Positions 37,849-46,315 of a DNA stretch of 64,000 bases are shown here, piece after piece (positions within the stretch are counted from its first letter, which is position 1; each line of letters opens with the position of its first letter). Source of the stretch: Pontibacter ummariensis (GTDB taxonomy: Bacteria; Bacteroidota; Bacteroidia; Cytophagales; Hymenobacteraceae); NCBI RefSeq assembly GCF_900188175.1, contig NZ_FZOQ01000011.1, positions 124,001 to 188,000 of the forward strand, read 5' to 3'. Below the pieces are notes generated by a model. The model saw nothing but the letters and a program-made list of their open reading frames with translations, was not told the origin of the DNA and did not search any database. A program made the translations under genes and the position numbers.

Positions 37849-38484
37849 ATGTACACACATAAAAAGAACATTATAACACGGGGAAAGCCGCTGGAGCAAA
37901 CTAAAAAGGCCCTTGTGATGCTACACGGGAGAGGAGCCACAGCCGAGAGTATCCTGTCTTTAGGAGAGCACTTGCAGACAGCGGATTTTACCCTGTTTGC
38001 CCCGCAGGCCACCAACAACAGCTGGTACCCCTACAGTTTTATGGCACCGGCAGAAAAAAACCAGCCGGCTCTGGACACTGCCCTGGAAGTGATTGACGAG
38101 ACAATAAAACACATACAAGGACAGGGGGTAGCGAGCCAAAACATTTACCTGTTGGGCTTTTCGCAGGGAGCCTGTCTTGCCTCTGAGTATGCCACCCGAA
38201 ATGCCCAGCACTTTGGTGGCTTGCTGCTCTTTACGGGTGGCCTGGTCGGGCAGGAGGTGGATACAAGCAAGTACCAGGGCAACTTTGAGGGTACGCCCGT
38301 GTTCATTTCCACAGGAGATCCCGATCCGCACGTGCCGGTAAGTCGGGTAGAGGAAACGGTAAAGATTATGGAAGGGAAAGGCGCGGTGGTAACAAAGAAG
38401 ATCTACAAGGGCAGGCCGCACACGATCCTGCAGGAGGAGCTAACGCTTGCGAATCAGATACTGTCCCGACCAACAGGGGCCTGA
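37849..38484 (+). CDS. Carboxylesterase/phospholipase family hydrolase (MhqD-like)
   Basis: This 211-residue alpha/beta hydrolase has a HGRGA oxyanion region, nucleophile S105 in LLGFSQGA, an acid in STGDPDPHVP and the catalytic His in GRPHTI. Bacillus MhqD, a paralogue of this family, belongs to the quinone-stress regulon with MhqO. The start is 59 bp after the dioxygenase gene. A terminator follows at 38558. Confidence 0.9.
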   Translation: MYTHKKNIITRGKPLEQTKKALVMLHGRGATAESILSLGEHLQTADFTLFAPQATNNSWYPYSFMAPAEKNQPALDTALEVIDETIKHIQGQGVASQNIYLLGFSQGACLASEYATRNAQHFGGLLLFTGGLVGQEVDTSKYQGNFEGTPVFISTGDPDPHVPVSRVEETVKIMEGKGAVVTKKIYKGRPHTILQEELTLANQILSRPTGA

Positions 38485-38557
38485 AAAGGTACGGCAGGGT
38501 GGACAGCCGGGCGCTCCTGGTGCTTTCCTGTCGCACTCTTGTTTCCTTCGCTATAAA

Positions 38558-38606
38558 AGAAAGGCCGGCTAATCCCCAACCAAGTTGAAGAGCAGTCGGC
38601 CTTTCT
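38558..38606. terminator. Hairpin terminator after the pirin-MhqO-MhqD operon
   Basis: AGAAAGGCCG (38558-38567) pairs with CGGCCTTTCT (38597-38606) across a 29-nt loop. The T tract is weak. The remaining 38607-38961 holds no gene. Confidence 0.55.
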
Positions 38607-38961
38607 AGCAGGAATCACAACTTGAGGATCGTTACCTGAGGCACCCAAAATCAATCTACTCCTAGTCATAACCACAGCTATCTCAGAGGCGTTTCTGGCT
38701 TCTCTCCTCTAACAAGTGGTGAGTGCAGGCTTGCTTAACCCCTTAATGCTTACCTGGTACATCCCCTTGTCCGTTTAGTCTAATTTACGCACCTGGCTGC
38801 GCTCGGGTGCTCGGGAACAGTGCGTTTGCGTATTTGTTCAGGCAAATTACCGCTTTATATTGGACCTGCTACGTATAAACAGCTACTGTTGTGTGACCAG
38901 GTACCCAGGCTATTTGTGCTAGTTCTGTCTGAAAGGTATCCTTCAAAGCGGACTGTTTTTT

Positions 38962-40953
38962 TTACGTTTGCGAGTCAGGGAGGGGAAGGTGGATCTGCAC
39001 GAGTGCCCCCTTTCCCGGGGCGGCATCAATGCTTAGGGAGCCACTCAGCAGTTGCACCCAATCCCTGATAAACTTGAGCCCCATGCCTTGGGAGCGGACC
39101 TGTTCGGGACGGAAGCCTATGCCGTTGTCCTCTGCCAACAATATGAGCGAGCCTTTTTGCTCCCGTAGCAACAGGCTTGCCTCGGTGGCCTTGGCGTGCT
39201 TTACGATGTTGTTGGCCAGTTCCTGTGCCATGCGGTAAACCGCCACCTGCACGTGCTTGTCCAGGTGGGGGCGTAGCTTCAGAACATAGGTGTGGAACTG
39301 CAGTTTCGGGCCGTTAAACATAGTGCCTATCTCCTCGAGGGCTACCTGCAGCCCGAAATCCTCCAGTACGGCTGGGGTGAGCTGGTGCGAAAGGCCGCGT
39401 GTCTGGCGGATAGCCTGCTCCAGTATCTGGTCGACCTTGGTGAAGGTAGTGTCTACGCCTTGTTCCGGCTGCCCCTGCTCCGGGTGGCAAAGCTGGTCCA
39501 GGTTTAATTTGGCAGCGTAGAGCAGTTGGCCGATCCCGTTGTGCAAGCCTTCGGCAATGCGTCTTCTCTCTGTTTCCTGGGCCTCCAGGATAGCGATCAC
39601 GAGCTCCTTTTGCTGGGAAAGCCTGAGGTCCAGGTTCTCCTGCTCCAGCCGCTTTAAAGAAGTAATGTCGCGTGCAATAGCCAGCACCCTCTTCACAGTG
39701 CCATCTTCAGCAAACTCCGGCACCAGCCGGGAGTGGTACCGGGCAGTGCCATCTGGCATGGGATAGGAACTATAGTGCTCCAGTGTCTCCCCGGTTGCCA
39801 GTACCCGCTTTACTTTCTCTGGCCAGGTTAGGCCCTGGTTTGCCGGTTGTTCGGCCCCGGAATTTTCCTGCTGGTATAGCAAATAAACGGGCAGGCCGCC
39901 TTTAGGCTTGAATACCTGGTTGTTGAAGACCAGGTTCAGGTCTTTGTCCCACCGGGTAATGATATCAGGCGTGTTGCTGATCAGCGTCCGAAACTGTGTC
40001 TCGCTCTGTCTGAGTTTTTCTTCTGTTTGTCTACGTTCCGTAACGTCCTGGGCAATGGCGATGAACGTAGGCCTGCCCTGGCTGTTTTGGGCTACCTTCC
40101 CGATGCTGTGTATGTAGCGCATCTGACCGTCTGGCCGGTACACGCGGCGTGTGTACTCGTAGGGTTGCTGGTACAGGGCGGCCTCTTCCAATATCTGCCT
40201 GACCACCGGTATATCTTCCGGGTGGGAGGAGGCGTCAATCAGATCCAGGGTGGGAACAAAAGCGCCCGGCTCGTAGCCTAACAGCTTATACATGCCATCC
40301 GAGAAGCGGAAGTTCAAGTCCGGGATGTCCGCCTCATAGCTGCCTATATGTCCGGCCTGCTCTGCCTCCCGCAGCAAGGCCTCGCTGTCGTGCAACTGCT
40401 GCTGCGTTTTGCGTAGCTGCTCCAGCGTTGTTTGCAGTACGTGGTGTTCGGCTTCCAGGTCCTTTACTTTTGCCCTGCTTTGGGCGAGTGCCGTTACATC
40501 GGTCACTTTGTGGATGATATGAATAACTTCCCCTGTCTCGTTTAGCACGGGAGTATTCAGGGCATTCCAGTACTTAACTGCAAAGCCACCCTCCTGCCGG
40601 GGTACATCGTAGTGCTGCAAAGGTAACTGATGCGGTTTCCCTGTCTCCAGTACGCACATCAAAGAGGCATGGAGGTTTTTTACAGCGTTTGCCTCTGGGG
40701 TTGCGGGATTATCCGGAAAAGCGTCAAAGAGGTACTTGCCTAGTATGTCTTCCCGTTTGCTCAAAGTGGCCGCTAAATAGGCATCAGACACCAGCTGTAT
40801 CTCCAGGTCCGGCGACAGGACCAGGTAAGCGCCTGGAAAAGCCGTTGCGATCTGCCGCAGGGATTTTTTATCAAGCTTTGCGTTCGATTGACTTTTAGCC
40901 GTGGCTTCCTCTAAACCTGAACCCGTAGCCATGTCAGGGGCATTTTCTTTCAT
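38962..40953 (-). CDS. Cytoplasmic multi-PAS sensor histidine kinase (HisKA_3 type)
   Basis: The protein has 663 residues and no signal peptide or membrane helix. It has three PAS-type modules (about 35-150, 200-310 with a PAC end, 325-440) joined by coiled coils. A NarL/DegS-type dimerisation domain follows, with H471 in RRIAEGLHNGIGQLL. The ATPase domain has EDNGIGF and GMGLKFIRDW. Such kinases pair with LuxR-type response regulators. None is adjacent, so it is an orphan. The signal is probably cytoplasmic, such as redox, gas or light, but unproven. Confidence 0.9.
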   Translation of the reverse strand: MKENAPDMATGSGLEEATAKSQSNAKLDKKSLRQIATAFPGAYLVLSPDLEIQLVSDAYLAATLSKREDILGKYLFDAFPDNPATPEANAVKNLHASLMCVLETGKPHQLPLQHYDVPRQEGGFAVKYWNALNTPVLNETGEVIHIIHKVTDVTALAQSRAKVKDLEAEHHVLQTTLEQLRKTQQQLHDSEALLREAEQAGHIGSYEADIPDLNFRFSDGMYKLLGYEPGAFVPTLDLIDASSHPEDIPVVRQILEEAALYQQPYEYTRRVYRPDGQMRYIHSIGKVAQNSQGRPTFIAIAQDVTERRQTEEKLRQSETQFRTLISNTPDIITRWDKDLNLVFNNQVFKPKGGLPVYLLYQQENSGAEQPANQGLTWPEKVKRVLATGETLEHYSSYPMPDGTARYHSRLVPEFAEDGTVKRVLAIARDITSLKRLEQENLDLRLSQQKELVIAILEAQETERRRIAEGLHNGIGQLLYAAKLNLDQLCHPEQGQPEQGVDTTFTKVDQILEQAIRQTRGLSHQLTPAVLEDFGLQVALEEIGTMFNGPKLQFHTYVLKLRPHLDKHVQVAVYRMAQELANNIVKHAKATEASLLLREQKGSLILLAEDNGIGFRPEQVRSQGMGLKFIRDWVQLLSGSLSIDAAPGKGALVQIHLPLPDSQT

Positions 40954-41172
40954 AGCGGTCTACTCTTCTAGCTGCTCTCTGGGCAGTCTACTGATAAGAG
41001 CTTCATTTTCCAAGAAATTATACAGAAAATCAGGTAGCCATTGGGCGAGGCATCCTGTCGTGTAAGAGAAGACTCTTTTTGTTCCTATACGGGATAAGTA
41101 AAGCGCTAGCCGAAGCGCAACTACGGAGAATGGGCTGAAGGGGCAAAACGCAAGCAGAAAATGCTCTTTTGC

Positions 41173-41460
41173 TTAAAGGTTTTCCTGCTTTAGCATCCTG
41201 TCGAGCATCATACGGGCATTAATAATGCTTTTCAGGTTGCTGTAGTCGTGGGACTTGTATGCTATTTTGTCCACCCCATAGAAGAACGTATAAAGAGAAT
41301 CAAACAAATCTCCTGCTAAAGGCACAGTTTGCTCCAGAGGACCTTGGTCTTCCTTTATCTTAAGTTGCTGGTTGTGAACAGAAATACAGAAAGAACCGAT
41401 TGCCCCATCCTTTACTAACGCCTCAAACTCCCCCAATGTGTGTGTAATGTTATCTTTCAT
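41173..41460 (-). CDS. 95-residue hypothetical protein
   Basis: This is a small soluble protein starting MKDNITHTLGEFEALV. It mixes beta-like (SFCISVHNQQLKIKED) and helical (DLFDSLYTFFYGVDKI, INARMMLDRMLKQ) segments. I recognise no family. The start codon is 75 bp from a 14-bp perfect inverted repeat, possibly its operator. Confidence 0.55.
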   Translation of the reverse strand: MKDNITHTLGEFEALVKDGAIGSFCISVHNQQLKIKEDQGPLEQTVPLAGDLFDSLYTFFYGVDKIAYKSHDYSNLKSIINARMMLDRMLKQENL

Positions 41461-41534
41461 TTAAGTCTATTTCCGAATGCTCTGTTTCTATCCGGGTGCT
41501 ATTATTTTAACCGTTTCAATCCGCCAAGGATTCA

Positions 41535-41570
41535 CCTATAAATACGGAATTACAGGTCCGTATTTATAGG
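41535..41570. promoter_or_regulatory. 14-bp perfect inverted repeat, candidate operator
   Basis: CCTATAAATACGGA (41535-41548) pairs with its exact complement at 41557-41570 around an 8-nt loop. There is no T tract on either side, and it lies upstream of the gene starting at 41460. A partial copy of the half site (CCCGTATTTA) occurs at 45237-45246. Confidence 0.55.
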
Positions 41571-41682
41571 GGTTTAAGTAAAGCAAATACCACCAAGAGA
41601 CCTGGATGTAAGAGGTCCCAAAGCGCCTGAAGCAGGAATTAACCCGCACTCCGTATCAAGCCTTAACTTTTCCGATTACTAC

Positions 41683-41865
41683 CTATTTGGCGTTATCCTG
41701 CTTATCGCGCATTAGTATATGCTGTAAAAGTGTTTGCCAATCAGCGCTTTTGAGCTGCTCCGTAATGTGCTGAGAGGGGAGGGCAGTATACTGCTGGCAG
41801 ATCAAAGAAAGTAGCTGTTCCGGGTAGGGCAGGCCTTTGCAGCCCTTATCGTGTTCACTGCCCAA
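41683..41865 (-). CDS. Possible small protein or gene remnant, TTG start
   Basis: This open frame of 60 codons (LPYPEQLLSLICQQYTA..., SADWQTLLQHILMRDKQ) begins with TTG. The frame stays open and protein-like another 14 codons upstream, but without ATG. The composition looks like a real helical protein, so it may be the tail of a broken gene. No family is recognised. Confidence 0.33.
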   Translation of the reverse strand: MGSEHDKGCKGLPYPEQLLSLICQQYTALPSQHITEQLKSADWQTLLQHILMRDKQDNAK

Positions 41866-42038
41866 CTGGCGTCTGGTATTTCCCAGGCCTGTTTCCCTTA
41901 TATGTTACCAGTATGTACTGATTACTTAGACCTGTTCAAGGTCTCTGCTAAACCTGCATGCTATACCATCGTTGCTTTTAATACAAGCAACTAGGTCAGC
42001 GTAAAACCTATTGTAAACCAAAAAAACAACCTAAAGCT

Positions 42039-42494
42039 ATGGCAACTTATTTCGACAAATTCTCACAGGAAGCAAACGAGTACATCAAGCACCTGGCCGA
42101 AAATATGGGACACCCCGGGGAGGAGGAGAAGACCCTGATTGTGGTCCGTGCCGTCCTGCATGCCCTGCGCGATCGCATCACCATCAGCGAGTCGTTTCAT
42201 GTGCTTTCGCAGCTCCCGATGATTCTGCGAGGCATATACGTGGACCAGTGGCAGTACCGGGAGGAGCCCCTGAAAATAGAGAACCTAGAGGCCTTCAAGG
42301 AAGTCGTAAAGCAGGAGCAGGCAAAGTATGGCGAAACGGAGTTCGACTGGGGCCAGCATACCGAAGACCTGATCTCCATGGTCCTCACCTCGCTGGGTAC
42401 CCGTTACCTGACCGAAGGGCAGTTGCAGCACATTGCCACCCAAATGCCGAAGGACTTGCAGCCCCTGTTCCCGGTGCAGGCACAGAATCGTTAA
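42039..42494 (+). CDS. DUF2267 domain-containing protein
   Basis: This 151-residue helical protein matches DUF2267: an N-terminal segment (EANEYIKHLAENMG), the conserved AVLHALRDRITISES, LPMILRGIYVDQW, and a repeat-like second half (HTEDLISMVLTSLGTRYLTEGQL). Its function is unknown. It lies 62 bp before the erythromycin-esterase-family gene on the same strand and is probably cotranscribed. Confidence 0.85.
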   Translation: MATYFDKFSQEANEYIKHLAENMGHPGEEEKTLIVVRAVLHALRDRITISESFHVLSQLPMILRGIYVDQWQYREEPLKIENLEAFKEVVKQEQAKYGETEFDWGQHTEDLISMVLTSLGTRYLTEGQLQHIATQMPKDLQPLFPVQAQNR

Positions 42495-42556
42495 GCGTTT
42501 TGTAGCCAAAGGCATGGCAGGTACAAGTTTTTCATCAACCTAAGAGACACAAAACG

Positions 42557-43861
42557 ATGGCAACAGCAGCGACCGATTTATTAACAGACATAAAGAAAGA
42601 TTCTTACCCCCTGCAGAGCACAACAGACCTGGACCCGCTCATGGACAGGATCGGCGATGCGAAGTACGTGCTGCTCGGGGAGGCCTCCCACGGCACGCAC
42701 GAGTACTATACCTGGCGTACCGATATCACCAAAAGGCTAATAAAGGAGAAAGGCTTTTCCTTTGTGGCAGTAGAGGGCGACTGGCCCGATTGTTTTGAGA
42801 TAAACCGCTGGGTAAAAGGATACCCGGAGGCCAGGGGTTCCATCACCGACGTCCTCAACCAGTTTGACCGCTGGCCTACCTGGATGTGGGCGAATTGGGA
42901 GGTTGCGGCGCTGGCGGAGTGGATGCGGGAGCACAACCAGAACCTTGCCCGCAACAGAAAAGTGGGTTTCTACGGGCTGGACGTGTACAGCCTGTGGGAG
43001 TCGATGGAGCTCATCGTAGATTACCTGGAGAAGGAGGACCCGAAAGCGGCCGTGTATGCCCGAAAGGCCATCGACTGTTTTGAGCCTTACGGGGAGGAAG
43101 AGGCCTATGCCTCTGCACTTAGTATGATGAAGCAGGACTGCAAGGACGCAGTGGTAAAACTGCTGCACGAAGTACGGCAGAAGGCCCCTTTTTACGACCA
43201 CGACCCGGAAGCGAGGCTAAACGCGGAAATGAACGCCCTGGTGGCGGCAAACGGCGAGAAGTACTACAGAACCATGGCCTCTTTTGGCGGTAACTCTTGG
43301 AACGTGCGGGACCTGCACATGGTGGAGACGCTAAACTCCTTGATGAATTTCCACGGACCGGAGGCGAAGGTTATCGTTTGGGAGCACAACACCCATGTGG
43401 GGGATGCCAGGGCCACGAGTATGGCAGACAGGGGCATGCTGAACGTGGGCCAGCTGGTACGCGAACAGCACAAGCCGGAGGAAGTGGTGGTAGTAGGCTT
43501 TGGCTCCTATGAAGGCTCCGTGATTGCCGGCAGTGCCTGGGGCGCTCGCATGCAGGAAATGAAAGTGCCGCAGGCTGTCGAAAACAGCGTGGAAGAAATA
43601 CTGCATGCTGCCTCAGCGGAAAACAAAATGCTTGTCTTCGATAACAGCCCTGCCCTGAAGGAGTTCTTCAACCGCTGGATGGGGCACAGAGCCATCGGGG
43701 TAGTGTATGACCCAGGCTGGGAAAGAGGCAACTATGTGCCTACCAAACTTTCCGCCCGTTACGATGCCTTCCTGTACTTTGATCAATCCCGTGCCTTGCA
43801 TCCGCTGCATTTAAAGCCAAACGGCCACTTAGCGCCGGAAACCTTTCCGTTTGGAATCTAA
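42557..43861 (+). CDS. Erythromycin esterase family protein
   Basis: This 434-residue protein matches the EreA/succinoglycan-biosynthesis family. The core motif LLGEASHGTHEYYTWR gives E42, H45 and H48; VAVEGDWPDCFEINRW, MWANWEV and WEHNTHVGDAR follow. Ere enzymes open macrolide lactones, but most environmental family members have unknown substrates, so a resistance role is not implied. A strong terminator follows the gene. Confidence 0.9.
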   Translation: MATAATDLLTDIKKDSYPLQSTTDLDPLMDRIGDAKYVLLGEASHGTHEYYTWRTDITKRLIKEKGFSFVAVEGDWPDCFEINRWVKGYPEARGSITDVLNQFDRWPTWMWANWEVAALAEWMREHNQNLARNRKVGFYGLDVYSLWESMELIVDYLEKEDPKAAVYARKAIDCFEPYGEEEAYASALSMMKQDCKDAVVKLLHEVRQKAPFYDHDPEARLNAEMNALVAANGEKYYRTMASFGGNSWNVRDLHMVETLNSLMNFHGPEAKVIVWEHNTHVGDARATSMADRGMLNVGQLVREQHKPEEVVVVGFGSYEGSVIAGSAWGARMQEMKVPQAVENSVEEILHAASAENKMLVFDNSPALKEFFNRWMGHRAIGVVYDPGWERGNYVPTKLSARYDAFLYFDQSRALHPLHLKPNGHLAPETFPFGI

Positions 43862-43903
43862 ACAGGAACAGAAGCTTACACGGTTGTAAGGGCAAGCATG
43901 TAA

Positions 43904-43948
43904 AGAAAAGGCCTCTTCATCAGACAGTTTGATGAAGAGGCCTTTTCT
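43904..43948. terminator. Strong terminator hairpin
   Basis: A 19-bp perfect stem (43904-43922 with 43930-43948) with a 7-nt loop follows the erythromycin-esterase-family gene by 43 bp. The AAAAGG/CCTTTT ends give a short T run. Confidence 0.85.
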
Positions 43949-44106
43949 ATGCTCTGTTTAAAAGTGATTATATGCCGCTGGTTCCGTTTGTTGGTGCAGG
44001 AGCTTAAACATCTAGCCACTCAATTGTCTCCTTGTGGTGCGAAGCAGGTACAGGCAAAATCTTCGACATTCTGTTGAGTTAGAAGAAACCGGCAGGGCAT
44101 AAAAAG

Positions 44107-44129
44107 AAAGGCAGCTTTACGCTGCCTTT
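44107..44129. terminator. Terminator hairpin after the disordered-protein gene
   Basis: AAAGGCAGC (44107-44115) pairs with GCTGCCTTT (44121-44129). It lies 34 bp beyond the stop of the minus-strand gene at 44163, with T-rich sequence on both sides. Confidence 0.75.
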
Positions 44130-44162
44130 TCTGTTCTTATCCGTACCAATGCGACTAATACC

Positions 44163-44765
44163 TTACCGGAACCGGTCTCTTTTTAACCAGAAGGATCGGC
44201 TTACCCTTTGGTTGCGGTTATAGTCATCGGTTCTGTCGAAATCACGGTTGTAGCCCATGTACTCGTTGTCGTTATCACTGTACCTGTAACGGTTGCCGAA
44301 GTTACCGGTTCTGTTCTGACTGCCGCCGAAGTCGCTTCCACCGCTGTACCTGTCGCGGTCAGAGCCACGGTTCATAGAGCTATTGCCGTAAGGCTGGTTA
44401 CTTCTGCCGTAGTCACCACGCGCTATGTTTTCTTCGCGATAGTTCGTGCCAAAGTTACCGTAATTATAGTCGTCTCTGTCTCTTCCGTGGTCACGGTTAA
44501 AGTCCCCGTTACGGTAAGGGTTTGGGTTAGACCAGGAGCTGCGGTTAGACCCATAAGCAGACCTGCCGCGGTAAGAACCCCCTATTTCGTAGCTACTGTC
44601 TCTGTAGCTGCTTCCCTCGCTTCCGAAGCGCCCGGCTCCCAGGTACTGGTTGTTACTTCCCCTGTTTCTGTTCTCATCACCGTAATTGATGTAGTTGCCT
44701 AAATCACGGTACTGCTCCTCTGAGCGGTTGTCTCTGTAATTGAAATTATCACTTCTGTCTCTCAT
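44163..44765 (-). CDS. Disordered Arg/Asn/Gly/Tyr-rich protein
   Basis: The protein has 200 residues, starting MRDRSDNFNYRD at ATG 44765 (the open frame reaches 44840 without support). Almost the whole length is Arg, Asn, Asp, Gly, Ser and Tyr in irregular short motifs (RGSNN, GSYRGRS, YGNFG, NYREENIARG, NRGSDRDRY). It has no hydrophobic core, signal peptide or Cys, and ends in a basic SFWLKRDRFR tail. Such sequences are disordered and often bind RNA or form condensates; the tail resembles the end motif of some Bacteroidota stress proteins. Function unknown. Confidence 0.65.
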   Translation of the reverse strand: MRDRSDNFNYRDNRSEEQYRDLGNYINYGDENRNRGSNNQYLGAGRFGSEGSSYRDSSYEIGGSYRGRSAYGSNRSSWSNPNPYRNGDFNRDHGRDRDDYNYGNFGTNYREENIARGDYGRSNQPYGNSSMNRGSDRDRYSGGSDFGGSQNRTGNFGNRYRYSDNDNEYMGYNRDFDRTDDYNRNQRVSRSFWLKRDRFR

Positions 44766-45285
44766 AGCTTGGTTTAGTTTTAAATTTAATGTAAATCTTA
44801 TTGTTCTTATACCCCCACAATACAAGATAGTAAAGGACAATACCGTACCTGGCTATCCTGATGACTGCAGGGTAGCTTGTATGTGTTTCTACTAGTTTGT
44901 ACGGGAGGATGTTAGGTTAGATACCGTTTAAGCTGTTTTCGCGCACAAGACGCTGCAGAGGGAAAAGCCTTGGCGTATAGCGAGGCTGGCAGGTAGTTAT
45001 ACAGGCTGATTGCAGCCAAATGGGTCCCGGGATGGGAGGAATAAATTAATAGTAGAAGCGAATGTGCCCTGGTTGCAAAAGATAAGAGGAGGACTATACT
45101 CAGCACCCAAATTAGTATAGTCACTCCTCTGCCTTGCATTTTTGTAGCAGGTGACAGGCGTCTCCTGTCTGCTGCTGCATTGCTTGTTTACATGTACGGG
45201 GCATAGGAGCAACAGACAAGCTTTAGCTACGAATACCCGTATTTACACCCGCCAAATACCAACAAATTACAGATGCCCCGCCTAG
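44766..45285. other. Intergenic, no convincing gene
   Basis: About 520 bp. One minus-strand frame (44912-45139) has a hydrophobic start but no family likeness. CCCGTATTTA at 45237-45246 matches the half site of the inverted repeat at 41535. The region ends in the SnoaL-like gene fragment. Confidence 0.4.
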
Positions 45286-45456
45286 CAGCAATGTGGCGTG
45301 TTTAAAGGTCCTCTTAGGGGAATCGGGCCAACCGGCAAATCATACGAGTTGGTGGCGATGGAGCGGATTGTGGTTCGCGACGGTAAGATGCAGAAACGCT
45401 GGGGCGCCCACGACTTTGCTTCACAGGCGCGGCAGGTGGGTTTGCCGCTGCCATAA
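45286..45456 (+). pseudogene. 3' fragment of a SnoaL-like (ester cyclase) gene
   Basis: The frame encodes ...GPTGKSYELVAMERIVVRDGKMQKRWGAHDFASQARQVGLPLP and stop TAA 45454; cited in pieces, PTGKSYELVAMERIVVRDGK and WGAHDFASQARQVGLPLP are the typical C-terminal end of SnoaL-like ester cyclases. A stop at 45283 closes the frame upstream and there is no start or N-terminal two thirds. It is a remnant of a deleted gene. Confidence 0.7.
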
Positions 45457-45485
45457 CCCGGAGAGGTAGTGGTGCCTTAAAAGCA

Positions 45486-45510
45486 AAATGCCGGGTGCTA
45501 CCCGGCATTT
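45486..45510. terminator. Terminator of the FrnE-type gene
   Basis: An 11-bp perfect stem (45486-45496 with 45500-45510) has a 3-nt loop. On the minus strand it is followed by TTGCTTTT, so it ends the nitroreductase-FrnE transcript. Confidence 0.85.
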
Positions 45511-45541
45511 ATGAATATTTGAAAGGAAGATTTAACGCAGC

Positions 45542-46243
45542 TTAGCAGTTGCCATCAATGCTGCAGCTGTCTCCTTCTGTTTTTATCTCCTGTAGCTTGG
45601 GAGCCACCTGTGCAAAAACGTTCTGGAAAGTCTCAGCAGGCTGAGCACCGCTTACCAGGTACTGGTCGTTAATAATGAAAGCGGGTACGCCGGTAATACC
45701 TGAGGCATGCGCCCATTGTTCCAGTTCACGTACCTCGGCTTTGCCAGCTTCGCTCTCAAAAAAGCCATCCAACTCTTGGGCAGGAATCCCATTGGCAAGG
45801 CCGACAGCCTTTAGCACAGCCGTGTCGTTCATGTTGTTACCCTCGGTAAAGTTGCTGTAGAATAGAGCGTTTACTACCTGTTGCTGTACTCCATGCTGCG
45901 CCGCCAGCCAGATCAGGCGATGTGCATTAAAGGTATTGTTTACGGAGTTCTGCTTGTCGAAATTAAACGTAATGCCTTCCTCGCTGCCGGCATCTGTCAT
46001 GCGCTGGTTCATGGCATCCAGTTGCGAAACGATGGACGGGCCGTACGCATTCTTAAAGTACTCCACCCTGTTAACACCCTCCTGCGGGATACCCGCGTTC
46101 AGCTCGTAAGGCTTAAAGTTTATTTCAACTTCATACTTGTCCTGGGTGGCCGCGATGGCCTTTTTCAGGCGCTGCTCGCCCACATAGCACCAAGGGCAGT
46201 TAACGTCCGAAACGATGTCTATTTTTATCTTTTGTTTGTTCAT
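45542..46243 (-). CDS. FrnE-type DsbA family oxidoreductase
   Basis: This 233-residue cytoplasmic DsbA-like protein has C16-P-W-C19 in SDVNCPWCYVG, helical insert, and cis-Pro segment SGITGVPAFIINDQYLVSGAQ, shown here as GVPAFIIND. A C-terminal tail adds a second cysteine pair (DSCSIDGNC, C227 and C233), as in some FrnE proteins where it aids disulfide exchange. It lies 72 bp downstream of the nitroreductase gene on the same strand. Together with the HxlR regulator it fits a response to electrophiles or disulfide stress. Confidence 0.9.
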   Translation of the reverse strand: MNKQKIKIDIVSDVNCPWCYVGEQRLKKAIAATQDKYEVEINFKPYELNAGIPQEGVNRVEYFKNAYGPSIVSQLDAMNQRMTDAGSEEGITFNFDKQNSVNNTFNAHRLIWLAAQHGVQQQVVNALFYSNFTEGNNMNDTAVLKAVGLANGIPAQELDGFFESEAGKAEVRELEQWAHASGITGVPAFIINDQYLVSGAQPAETFQNVFAQVAPKLQEIKTEGDSCSIDGNC

Positions 46244-46315
46244 ATGCTGTTCTATTCGTTTAAATACGGTTCCTGTTTCTTTAACAGGGCGTTAAGCCCG
46301 ATGGTTTAGCCTTGT

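Noticed and set aside
44208-44702. 164-codon Val/Thr-rich plus-strand ORF
   Set aside because: It is the complement of the Arg/Asn/Asp/Tyr-rich gene; its Val/Thr richness is the direct mirror of those codons.
44912-45139. 75-codon minus-strand ORF with a hydrophobic start
   Set aside because: It looks like a chance signal-like sequence; no conserved features, terminator or promoter support it.
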